The notes beneath the pieces were generated by a model. The model ran no database searches. It was not told the DNA's origin and saw nothing but the letters and a program-made list of their open reading frames with translations. Source: DATMGU01 sp035555315 (GTDB taxonomy: Bacteria > Pseudomonadota > Alphaproteobacteria > ATCC43930 > CGMCC-115725). From it: a DNA stretch of 42,900 nucleotides. Within the stretch, counting starts at the first letter, position 1. Each line of letters starts with the position of its first letter. Positions 1 through 6,710 of this stretch are shown here, one piece after another. Made by a program: the position numbers and the translations under genes. The stretch lies in contig DATMGU010000027.1 of the NCBI GenBank assembly GCA_035555315.1, forward strand, positions 1 to 42,900. The letters run 5' to 3'.

Positions 1-1001
1 TGCGCCCGGTGGTGCATGAGGTGATCCGGCTGACACCGACCATCGTCGATGTCGTGGTCCGCGCGCCCCTGGCCGCTCGCGCCTTCCTGCCCGGGCAGTT
101 CTACCGCTTACAAAACTTCGAGGCGACGGCGGAGCGGGTGACCGACCCCGTGGTCGGTACTACGACGCTCGCCATGGAGGGCCTGGCGTTGACCGGCGCC
201 AAGGTCGATCGGGAGCGTGGGTTGCTGTCGACCATCGTGCTGGAAATGGGCGGCTCGTCCGATCTCTGCGCGCATCTGAAGCCCGGCGAGCCGGTCGTGC
301 TGATGGGCCCGACCGGGACACCGACCGAGACGCCGCCGGGCGAGACGGCCTTGCTGGTCGGCGGCGGCCTCGGCAATGCCGTGCTGTTCTCGATCGGCCA
401 GGCGCTGCGCGCCGAGGGCTCCCGCGTGGTGTATTTCGCCGGCTACAAGAAGCTGATCGACCGCTACAAGGTCGAGGAGATCGAGCAGGCCGCCGATATC
501 ATCGTCTGGTGCTCGGACGAGGCGCCGGGCTTCACGCCGAGCCGCGCCCAGGACAAGGCGTTCGTTGGCAATATCGTCGATGCGATGGTCGCCTATGCCA
601 GTAGTGCCCTGGGCGAGGCGCCGATCGCGCTCGCCGAAGTCGACCGGATCGTGGCGATCGGCTCCGACGGGATGATGGCGGCGGTGGCGCGCGCGCGGCA
701 CGGCGCGCTGGCGCCCTATCTCCGGCCTGGCCATCACGCCATCGGCAGCATCAATTCTCCCATGCAATGCATGATGAAGGAGATCTGCGCCCAGTGCCTG
801 CAGATGCACAAGGACCCGGTGACCGGTGCCGAAACCGTGGTGTTCTCGTGCTTCAACCAGGACCAGTCGCTCGACAATGTCGATTTCGGCAATCTGCGGA
901 GCCGACTGTCCCAGAACGGCGTCCAGGAGAAGCTGACCAAGCAGTGGATCGATCGCTGCCTGAAGGAGACCGGCTGGCGACCATCGCTCGCGGCCGAGTA
1001 G
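1..1001 (+). CDS. FAD/NAD(P)-binding oxidoreductase with C-terminal Fe-S cysteine cluster (3' part)
   Basis: The frame is open from the first bases of the window, with no stop before the GTG at 9, so this is probably the C-terminal part of a longer protein. The visible ~330 residues look like a ferredoxin-reductase / PyrK-type module. An FAD-binding start (motif LPGQFYRLQ) is followed by a nucleotide-binding glycine run (LVGGGLGNAVLFSIG). Near the end lies a cysteine cluster, CMMKEICAQC with a further Cys in VFSCFNQD, spaced much like the [2Fe-2S] cluster of dihydroorotate dehydrogenase electron-transfer subunits. Similar modules occur at the C-terminus of large GltD-like FAD oxidoreductases in alphaproteobacteria, which is my preferred reading. 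The electron acceptor and substrate cannot be read from this fragment. An independent 330-residue protein starting at 9 is less likely, because the homologous region continues upstream without an initiation site. Confidence 0.7.
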   Translation, partial: RPVVHEVIRLTPTIVDVVVRAPLAARAFLPGQFYRLQNFEATAERVTDPVVGTTTLAMEGLALTGAKVDRERGLLSTIVLEMGGSSDLCAHLKPGEPVVLMGPTGTPTETPPGETALLVGGGLGNAVLFSIGQALRAEGSRVVYFAGYKKLIDRYKVEEIEQAADIIVWCSDEAPGFTPSRAQDKAFVGNIVDAMVAYASSALGEAPIALAEVDRIVAIGSDGMMAAVARARHGALAPYLRPGHHAIGSINSPMQCMMKEICAQCLQMHKDPVTGAETVVFSCFNQDQSLDNVDFGNLRSRLSQNGVQEKLTKQWIDRCLKETGWRPSLAAE

Positions 1002-1056
1002 GGGGCAGGGAGGCGCCGGACAAGTCGGCCGCCAAGGCTATTGGCCCTTCGGTCCC

Positions 1057-1086
1057 TTGACACGGCAATATGGACGAACATATTAA
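1057..1086 (+). promoter_or_regulatory. tetR promoter with overlapping operator O1
   Basis: TTGACA at 1057-1062 is followed after 16 nt by CATATT at 1079-1084 (a -10-like TATTAA overlaps at 1081-1086). Between and over them lies the palindrome TATGGACGAACATA (1069-1082), which extends to perfect outer arms AATATG (1067-1072) and CATATT (1079-1084). The same half-site TATGGA recurs in two sites downstream of the gene. An operator covering the -10 box of the regulator's own gene is the usual layout for TetR-family autorepression. Promoter and operator function are inferred from sequence. Confidence 0.6.
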
Positions 1087-1090
1087 ATCC

Positions 1091-1672
1091 ATGTCCAAGC
1101 CCTCGAACCGAGAAAAGATCCTGACCGAAGGCCTCCGGGTCGTGCATGAGCGCGGGTTCGGGGGCGCCAGCGTCCGCGACATCGTCCAGGCCGCCGGCGT
1201 GCCGCAGGGATCGTTCACCAACCATTTCGAGTCGAAAGAGGCCTTCGGGCTTGAGGTTATCGATCTCTATTTCGCCAACAGCCTCAAGGTGATCCGGGAG
1301 ACTCTTCGCAACGATGCGCTGCCGCCGCTGCAGCGGCTTGGCGCCTACATCGATGTCGGAAAAAACCGGCTCAATCGAGATGGCATGCGAAATGGCTGCT
1401 TGTTCGGCAACTTCACGGCCGAAGCGAGCGATCACAGCGAAATCATTCGGCACAGGCTGGTCGAGATCTTCGCGGAGGTGCAGCGATCCGTCGCTTATTG
1501 CTTGAGGGCGGCCATGGAAGCCGGCGAGTTGCCCCCCGACTTCGATTGCGATGAGGTTGCGGGCTTTGTGGTCTCGTCGCTGCAAGGCGCCAATCTTCTG
1601 GCAAAAGCCCAGCGGAATCCGGAACCAGTGGAGCGCTTCAAGCGCATGCTCTTCTCGAAGGTTCTGCGTTAA
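1091..1672 (+). CDS. TetR/AcrR family transcriptional regulator
   Basis: This is a 193-residue one-component repressor. Its N-terminal helix-turn-helix includes ASVRDIVQAAGVPQGSF, followed by the FESKEAFG signature of TetR proteins. The C-terminal ligand domain carries RNGCLFGNF, which places a cysteine (residue 103 from this start) where NemR-like regulators have their electrophile-sensing Cys in a GCL motif. An earlier in-frame ATG at 1070 lies inside the promoter and operator. The predicted transcription start falls at about 1090-1092, so I choose ATG 1091, which would make a nearly leaderless mRNA. The gene is followed by two more copies of its presumed operator and then by DUF427 and MFS-exporter genes, its likely targets. 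The TetR assignment is firm. The ligand is unknown, and an electrophile or redox signal is only a suggestion from the Cys. Confidence 0.9.
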   Translation: MSKPSNREKILTEGLRVVHERGFGGASVRDIVQAAGVPQGSFTNHFESKEAFGLEVIDLYFANSLKVIRETLRNDALPPLQRLGAYIDVGKNRLNRDGMRNGCLFGNFTAEASDHSEIIRHRLVEIFAEVQRSVAYCLRAAMEAGELPPDFDCDEVAGFVVSSLQGANLLAKAQRNPEPVERFKRMLFSKVLR

Positions 1673-1741
1673 AGCCTGATCCTTGGAGGCGCCGATAGAT
1701 GCCTCAATTCGAGGCGATACCGCAGTATCTCACACCGTAAC

Positions 1742-1791
1742 TATGGACATCCATATTTTCAGCTTGATCGAAAAATACGGATGTCCATATT
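1742..1791 (+). promoter_or_regulatory. Twin TetR operators O2/O3 and promoter of the DUF427-MFS genes
   Basis: O2 is TATGGACATCCATA (1742-1755), a perfect 6+2+6 palindrome. O3 is TACGGATGTCCATA (1776-1789), one mismatch from perfect. O3 sits in a promoter-like setting identical in geometry to O1: TTGATC at 1764-1769, 16 nt spacer, CATATT at 1786-1791, with the operator starting 12 nt after the start of the -35 box in both cases. O2 and O3 together also form a long inverted repeat (about 1743-1788) that could fold in RNA. I infer TetR repression of the downstream genes. DNA looping or a terminator role for the hairpin is possible. Confidence 0.6.
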
Positions 1792-1924
1792 GAGGCGACC
1801 GCGGTGTCTGACGCATCCGACAGGGCGCCTTTCCCCGCGGGTCAGTCCATCCCGTCGATAGCGGCGAATTGGCCTCGTAAGTCCTCGGCCTGTTACATCG
1901 CAGCAGATGAAGGAACTCCAAGCC

Positions 1925-2308
1925 ATGACGGAAAAGCCGATAAAAATCCCCGGACCCGACCATCCGATCACGATCGAGGCGAACCCGTCGCGGGTTCTCG
2001 TCTCCGTCTCGGGCCGCGTCATCGCCGATACCCGCGAGGCTCTGACGCTCCGCGAGGCATCCTATCCGGCGGTCCAGTACATCCCGCGCAAGGATATCGA
2101 TATGGCGCTGCTGGAACGGTCGGAGCACGGCACCTATTGCCCCTATAAGGGCGACTGCGCGTATTACAGCATCCCGGTCGGCGGTGAGAGGTCGGCGAAT
2201 GCCGTGTGGACCTACGAGGCCCCCTTCGCCGCCGTCGCCGGGATCGAGGACCATTTCGCCTTCTATCCCGATCGCGTCGATGCGATAGAGGAACGGCCCG
2301 CGCTCTAA
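1925..2308 (+). CDS. DUF427 domain-containing protein
   Basis: This is a small, probably cytoplasmic protein of 127 residues covering a single DUF427 domain. Visible family hallmarks are TYCPYKGDCAYYS in the middle and VWTYEAPF towards the C-terminus. DUF427 proteins have no agreed biochemical role, so none is assigned. ATG 1925 is preferred over ATG 1907 because an AAGGAA ribosome-binding site (1910-1915) lies at the right distance, and 1907 has none. The gene lies downstream of the twin TetR operators and 80 bp before an MFS exporter on the same strand, so the two probably form one transcription unit controlled by the adjacent repressor. No oddities of composition. Confidence 0.85.
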   Translation: MTEKPIKIPGPDHPITIEANPSRVLVSVSGRVIADTREALTLREASYPAVQYIPRKDIDMALLERSEHGTYCPYKGDCAYYSIPVGGERSANAVWTYEAPFAAVAGIEDHFAFYPDRVDAIEERPAL

Positions 2309-2388
2309 AGGCTCGAGTACAGCCCCGTTGCGGCCGGCATATCGGGTCAAATTAGGGATCAATTGTTCTATTATTGAGGAATTCCACG

Positions 2389-3846
2389 ATGACGACACTG
2401 GCTGCAAGCGCGCCGATCACGTCCGACAAGCTTGACCCGCATCGTTGGGCGGCGCTCGCGGTGCTGTTGACGGGCGCCTTCCTGGCGCCGCTCGACTTCT
2501 TCATCGTCAATGTCGCCATGCCGTCGATCACCACGGGGCTCGGCGCCACGACCGCCGATGTGCAACTGGTCATCTCCGGCTATGCCATCGTCTATGCGGT
2601 GTTCCTGATCACCGGCGGGCGCCTCGGTGATATCTTCGGGCGCAAATCCGTGTTCCTGATCGGGCTCGCGGGCTTCGCGCTCGCCTCCGCCTTCTGCGGT
2701 CTCGCCTGGTCGCCCCTCTCGCTCATCCTGGCGCGGCTGCTGCAAGCCTTGGCCGCCGCTGCCATGGCGCCGCAAGCGCTGGCCTCCGTCCACGCCCTGT
2801 TTCCGGCCCATGAGCGCGGCCGAGCCCTCAGCATCTACGGCGTCACCCTCGGCCTGTCCTCGATCGTCGGCCAGTTGCTGGGCGGTGCCCTGGTCGGGGC
2901 CGATATCGGCGGGTTGGGCTGGCGGTTGATCTTCCTGATCAACCTACCGATTTCCATCATCGCCTTCCTGGCCGCCATCCCGCTGCTGCGCGAGACGCGT
3001 GGCCGGCATCGCCCCCGCCTCGATTGGGGCGGCATCGTTCTATCGGCCGCGGCGCTTACCGTGCTCGTGCTGCCGCTCGTCGAGGGACGCGAGCGCGGTT
3101 GGCCGTGGTGGTCGATCGTCATGCTGCTGACCACGCCGCTTTTCGTCGAGCTGTTCCGGCGCTACGAGATTCGCCTGGCCAAGGCCGGCGGCGATCCGCT
3201 CGTCGCCATCGAGGTTTTTCAATCGCCAGGCCTGCTCCGGGGGCTGGGCGCCATCATGACGCTCTATGCCATGGCGACGTTCTTCTTGATCTACTCGATC
3301 TATCTCCAGGGTGCACTTGGCTTCACCGCCTTGCAGGCGGGGCTGGCGATCCTACCCTTCTCGGCCGGCTTTCTGACGGGATCGACCTTCAGCCCGCTCT
3401 TCGGTCGCTGGATGGGAACGGCGGCACCATCCCTCGGCTTTTTCCTGTCGTCGATCGGCGCGATCGCAACCGCGTTGGTCACCGCCCGCTCTCCCGCCGG
3501 AACGGTGCCGCCCTGGCCGCTGATGGCACCGGCGCTGGCATTCATCGGTCTCGGCATGGGCTTCGCTATCCCAACCATGGTCCGGGTCATCGTCGAGCGG
3601 GTAGAACCGCATCGGGCGGGGTTGGTCGGTGGGATCGTCAATTCCACCCTGCAGGTGAGCGCCGCCGTCGGCGTGGCCGTGCTGGGCGGGCTCTTCTTCA
3701 CCGCGATCGGCACGCGTACCGATCCGGCGGCGGTGACCCATGCCTTCTCGATCACCCTCCTGGCGATCGCCGCCTGCCACCTCGGCGGCGCCTTCCTGGC
3801 CACCGGTCTCGGTCAACGGCGCCGGGCTTCCTGTCCAGTGAGCTAA
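2389..3846 (+). CDS. MFS transporter, DHA2 (EmrB/QacA-like) drug:H+ antiporter
   Basis: This 485-residue inner-membrane protein has the many hydrophobic segments expected of the 14-TM DHA2 group. Motif A-like GGRLGDIFGRKSV follows TM2, and the motif C-like region has the glycine- and serine-rich LSSIVGQLLGGALV. The family exports hydrophobic drugs and other toxic compounds in exchange for protons. The start is ATG 2389, with GAGGAAT a few bases upstream. An upstream in-frame TTG overlaps that ribosome-binding site and is rejected. The gene follows DUF427 and the TetR operators, the classic arrangement of a repressor-controlled efflux pump. The stop codon lies in a short tandem repeat shared with the 3' end of the convergent rutA gene. 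The substrate cannot be predicted. Confidence 0.88.
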   Translation: MTTLAASAPITSDKLDPHRWAALAVLLTGAFLAPLDFFIVNVAMPSITTGLGATTADVQLVISGYAIVYAVFLITGGRLGDIFGRKSVFLIGLAGFALASAFCGLAWSPLSLILARLLQALAAAAMAPQALASVHALFPAHERGRALSIYGVTLGLSSIVGQLLGGALVGADIGGLGWRLIFLINLPISIIAFLAAIPLLRETRGRHRPRLDWGGIVLSAAALTVLVLPLVEGRERGWPWWSIVMLLTTPLFVELFRRYEIRLAKAGGDPLVAIEVFQSPGLLRGLGAIMTLYAMATFFLIYSIYLQGALGFTALQAGLAILPFSAGFLTGSTFSPLFGRWMGTAAPSLGFFLSSIGAIATALVTARSPAGTVPPWPLMAPALAFIGLGMGFAIPTMVRVIVERVEPHRAGLVGGIVNSTLQVSAAVGVAVLGGLFFTAIGTRTDPAAVTHAFSITLLAIAACHLGGAFLATGLGQRRRASCPVS

Positions 3847-3871
3847 TGGGTGAGCTAAATGGAAGAGCTAA
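3840..3871. repeat. Short tandem repeat GAGCTAA x3 at the MFS stop codon
   Basis: GAGCTAA occurs at 3840-3846, 3852-3858 and 3865-3871, in units of 12 and 13 nt (GAGCTAA plus ATGG-like spacer). The first copy contains the MFS stop codon, and the second places another TAA in the same frame. The array ends two bases before the stop codon of the convergent rutA gene. It looks like a local slippage duplication. Confidence 0.7.
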
Positions 3872-3872
3872 A

Positions 3873-4952
3873 TCAGACGGCCAGCCGCCGCCCGGAGCGG
3901 CAGCGCATCAGCGGCTGGATACGCTCGCCAAAGGCGTCCATGCCGAGGAGGAAATCGTCGAAGGTCAGCATGATGCCCTTCACCCCCGGCATCCCCGCCA
4001 CCTCGTCCAACATTTCGGCAACCTTTGCGTAGGAGCCGACCAGTGTGCCCATGTTGAAGTTGATCGGCGATGGGGAGCGCTGGATCGCCGCGACCATCGA
4101 TGTGGCGGAGGGAGCGGTGTCTTCCGCCGCCTTGCCCAGAAGATGTGCCAGCGCGTCCTTGTCGGCGCCGGCATTGTAATGGTCCCATTTCGCCATCGCG
4201 GCCGCATCGGTCTCATCCGCGATGACCATGTAGAGGATGTAGCTGCCGACATCGCGTCCGGCACGGCGGGCGTGCTCCTGCATGCGAGCGGGAATGCCGG
4301 CGGCCCGGGTCGGCTCATTCACGCCTTCGCCCAGCGCGAAGTTGAAATCGCAATATTTCGCTGCGAACTCCATCCCCCGGTCGCTCTGCCCCGCCGCCAC
4401 CACCGTGATCGGCGCTTCCGGGCGAGGGCTCAGCTGGCAAGCGTCCATCTGGAAATAGTCACCCCGCAGATCGGACTGCCCGGTCTCCCAGAGTTCGCGC
4501 AGGATCCGCACATATTCCGTACTGTAGTCGTATCGCTTGCCGAAATGGTCATCGCCCGGCCACAGCCCCATCTGACTGTATTCGATCTTGTGCCAGCCCG
4601 AGACGATGTTGACCCCGAAGCGGCCGCCGGAAATATCGGAAATCGTGCTTGTCATCCGCGCCACGATCGCCGGCGGGATGGTGAGGACGGCGGTCGAGGC
4701 ATAGAGCTTGATGCGCGACGTCACCGCGGCGAGGCCGGCCATCAGGGTGAAGCTCTCCAGCCCGTGGTTCCAGAATTCGGTTTTCCCGCCAAAGCCGTGC
4801 AGCTTGATCATCGACAGTGCGAAATCCAGGCCGAAGGCTTCCGCCTTCTGCACAACCTGACGGTTCAGGTCGAAACTCGGCATGTACTGCGGCGAGTTCG
4901 CGGAAATGATCCAGCCGTTATTGTTGATGGGAATGAAGACGCCGATGTCCAT
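3873..4952 (-). CDS. rutA: Pyrimidine monooxygenase RutA (flavin-dependent, LLM class)
   Basis: RutA uses FMNH2 and O2 to open the ring of uracil or thymine, the first step of the Rut pyrimidine-nitrogen pathway in the cytoplasm. The 359-residue protein begins MDIGVFIPINNNGW and closely follows E. coli RutA as I recall it: FALSMIKLHGFGGKTEFW, FTLMAGLAAVTSRIKLYA, ISGGRFGVNIVSGW, YMVIADETD, FGERIQPLMRCR. ATG 4952 is chosen because the family begins at MDIGVFIP, although the ribosome-binding site is weak and an upstream GTG is in frame. The reductase RutF and the genes rutB-E and rutG are not adjacent. The neighbours are an efflux pump (convergent) and a tRNA. The missing partners may lie elsewhere, or the enzyme may serve a related substrate. 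Confidence 0.88.
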   Translation of the reverse strand: MDIGVFIPINNNGWIISANSPQYMPSFDLNRQVVQKAEAFGLDFALSMIKLHGFGGKTEFWNHGLESFTLMAGLAAVTSRIKLYASTAVLTIPPAIVARMTSTISDISGGRFGVNIVSGWHKIEYSQMGLWPGDDHFGKRYDYSTEYVRILRELWETGQSDLRGDYFQMDACQLSPRPEAPITVVAAGQSDRGMEFAAKYCDFNFALGEGVNEPTRAAGIPARMQEHARRAGRDVGSYILYMVIADETDAAAMAKWDHYNAGADKDALAHLLGKAAEDTAPSATSMVAAIQRSPSPINFNMGTLVGSYAKVAEMLDEVAGMPGVKGIMLTFDDFLLGMDAFGERIQPLMRCRSGRRLAV

Positions 4953-5281
4953 GACTGGATCCCGCAAGCTTCGCTTCACCCGAACCAGCAAGGCGCATGC
5001 CATCGGTCCCAAAGAGTGCCGGAACCTTCGGTCTGGAAAGGCGCCTTCGCGCAGCTCTCCAGTTCCTGAACGCTATGTCGTTCCGTCCCTGCTAAGTTAG
5101 TGGAGCAAGAATAATGCCGTGGCGAGCGAGAGCAGCGCTATCGTCGGCCATGCACCAGCCAGCCGGTAGATGAGGATATCGACCGAGTCGCCGAAACTCA
5201 TTTGTGGATCTACGGGCACATGGCGGGCCACACATGACACTATGTTGAGCTGCTGCCGGTCTCATGGACGTAGCGTAGGAC
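4953..5281. other. Gene-free stretch between rutA and tRNA-Ser
   Basis: I see no well-supported gene in these 329 bases. One 34-codon frame on the minus strand (5201-5097) would encode a short hydrophobic peptide (core TIALLSLATALFLLH) but has no ribosome-binding site. The rutA promoter should lie here, but I find no convincing -35/-10 pair and no RutR-type palindrome. Confidence 0.5.
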
Positions 5282-5371
5282 TGGCGGATGGGGTGGGATT
5301 CGAACCCACGGAGAGCTTGCACCCTCGCCGGTTTTCAAGACCGGAGCCATAGACCACTCGACCACCCATCC
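5282..5371 (-). tRNA. tRNA-Ser (anticodon UGA)
   Basis: The cloverleaf reads on the minus strand. The acceptor arm GGATGGG (5' end at 5371) pairs with CCCATCC (5286-5292), followed by discriminator G and an encoded CCA (5282-5284). The anticodon TGA is complementary to 5335-5337 in the loop CTTGAAA, with the stem CCGGT/ACCGG around it. The long variable arm is typical of serine tRNAs, and the T arm GTGGG-TTCGAAT-CCCAC is perfect. It reads UCN serine codons. It stands alone between rutA and a lytic transglycosylase gene. Confidence 0.95.
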
Positions 5372-5424
5372 CACGTCCGCGGTAGCCGGACCGGGTGCCG
5401 GGCCGGCGCATTCGAGCGGGTTGT

Positions 5425-5453
5425 GGCATAGCCGGTTCGATCGGTCTTCGCAA
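5425..5453 (-). promoter_or_regulatory. Candidate promoter of tRNA-Ser
   Basis: On the minus strand TTGCGA (5453-5448) and TATGCC (5430-5425) are separated by exactly 17 nt, about 54 nt upstream of the mature tRNA 5' end. Spacing and position suit a stable-RNA promoter. The rest of the 311-bp gene-free stretch 5372-5682 shows nothing else that I can identify. Confidence 0.4.
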
Positions 5454-5682
5454 GCTCGCGGCTGTATTCCGGAGCGGGGCCTCGGGGGATAGAGTCGGGG
5501 GGGCAGGGCAGCCGGGCCGGCGGTCCCGAGCGGTCGGCGGCGGTCGAGTTTATCCATCCCGCCCGGTACTTGGACGATCCCCCGCCAACCGCATTGCGGG
5601 CGGTGCCGCGTTCATGGCACCACATGGCCCATGGGGCGCCACTCCGGTGGTTTTTGCCCGGGATCCGGTTGGGGGACGGCGC

Positions 5683-6660
5683 GTGCGGGTGCGGTGGCTT
5701 GGTCTGGTGTGTGGGGTGGCATTCTTGCTCGGCGGCATGATCGCGCCTGCCTGGGCGGGGGATGCCGATTTCCAAACCTGGCTGCGCGCTTTCAAGGACG
5801 AGGCCGCGCAAAGCGGCATCCGCCGCGCCACCATCGACTCGGCTTTCACTGGCGTCGCTCCCATCCCAAAGGTTCTGGAACTCGATCGGCACCAGCCGGA
5901 AAGCACCATCACCTTCGACGACTACATCGCGCGCGTGGTGTCGCCCGGCCGGGTCGATAATGGCCGCAAGGCGCTCGACGACAACCGCGCGCTGCTGACC
6001 GATATCGGCAGCCGCTATGGCGTGCAGCCGCGCTTCATCGTGGCGCTTTGGGGGATCGAGACGGATTTCGGCAAGGTCTCGGGCACCTATCCGGTAATCG
6101 GCTCGCTCGCCACACTCGCCTATGACGGCCGGCGCAGCAGCCTGTTTCGCGGCGAATTGCTGGCCGCTCTCAAGATCATCGATCAGGGTCATATCAAGCC
6201 GTCGGAGATGCTGGGCTCCTGGGCCGGCGCCATGGGCCAAACCCAGTTCATGCCGTCGACGTTCTTGAGCTACGCGGTCGATTATCGCGGGCACAACAAG
6301 CAGGATATCTGGAACGATCGCGGCGACGCGCTCGCCTCGATCGCCAATTACCTCAGCCATCTGGGCTGGAATCCCGAGATCGGCTGGGGCACTCAGGTGG
6401 TGCTGCCGCCCGGCTTCGACACCAAACTGGTGTCGCTCGACATCGATAAGCCGATCGAGGAATGGCGAGCGTTGGGCGTCACGACGCCGGACGGCGCGCC
6501 GGTGCCTGGCCGCGATCTGCGCGCCTCCATCGTCCGCCCGGGCGATGCCACCGGCCCGTCGCTGCTGGTCTATTCGAACTACCGGGCCATCATGAAATGG
6601 AACCGGTCGCTCTACTTCGCCACAGCCGTCTCCTACCTTGCCGAGCGCATTGGGAATTGA
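5683..6660 (+). CDS. Lytic murein transglycosylase, MltB family
   Basis: This is a periplasmic enzyme that cleaves the MurNAc-GlcNAc bond of peptidoglycan, forming 1,6-anhydro ends. The 325-residue product has a signal peptide (hydrophobic LGLVCGVAFLLGGM, cleavage after APAWA). The catalytic domain carries VALWGIETDFG, whose Glu (about residue 126) is the family acid/base. The next landmarks are GSWAGAMGQTQFMPSTF and NDRGDALASIANYL, both characteristic of MltB. GTG 5683 is chosen because a GGGGGA ribosome-binding site ends 6 nt upstream and the signal peptide then begins correctly. Upstream in-frame codons give an implausible N-terminus. The gene begins a cell-wall run with rlpA and a D,D-carboxypeptidase. 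The C-terminal part after about residue 260 is less typical, with no clear peptidoglycan-binding domain. Confidence 0.9.
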   Translation: MRVRWLGLVCGVAFLLGGMIAPAWAGDADFQTWLRAFKDEAAQSGIRRATIDSAFTGVAPIPKVLELDRHQPESTITFDDYIARVVSPGRVDNGRKALDDNRALLTDIGSRYGVQPRFIVALWGIETDFGKVSGTYPVIGSLATLAYDGRRSSLFRGELLAALKIIDQGHIKPSEMLGSWAGAMGQTQFMPSTFLSYAVDYRGHNKQDIWNDRGDALASIANYLSHLGWNPEIGWGTQVVLPPGFDTKLVSLDIDKPIEEWRALGVTTPDGAPVPGRDLRASIVRPGDATGPSLLVYSNYRAIMKWNRSLYFATAVSYLAERIGN

Positions 6661-6710
6661 TAGCGTGCCTACCATATGCAGCTGTGAATTAGGGGTATGT
6701 CTACTAAATC

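Noticed and set aside
1701..1715. Small hairpin GCCTC-AATTC-GAGGC after tetR considered as a terminator
   Set aside because: The stem is only 5 bp and no T-run follows.
2360..2378. TCAAT-N9-ATTGA inverted repeat before the first MFS gene considered as an operator
   Set aside because: Short arms in an AT-rich patch that overlaps the ribosome-binding site; unlike the TetR motif, and no second copy seen.
3024..5069. 681-codon plus-strand frame over the MFS gene and rutA
   Set aside because: It is an out-of-frame shadow of two recognised genes. The translation is Arg/His/Gly-rich low-complexity sequence without domains.
5170..5352. 60-residue plus-strand frame ending in DGVGFEPTESLHPRRFSRP
   Set aside because: This well-known false protein arises from translating across the complement of tRNA-Ser; the frame lies over the tRNA gene.
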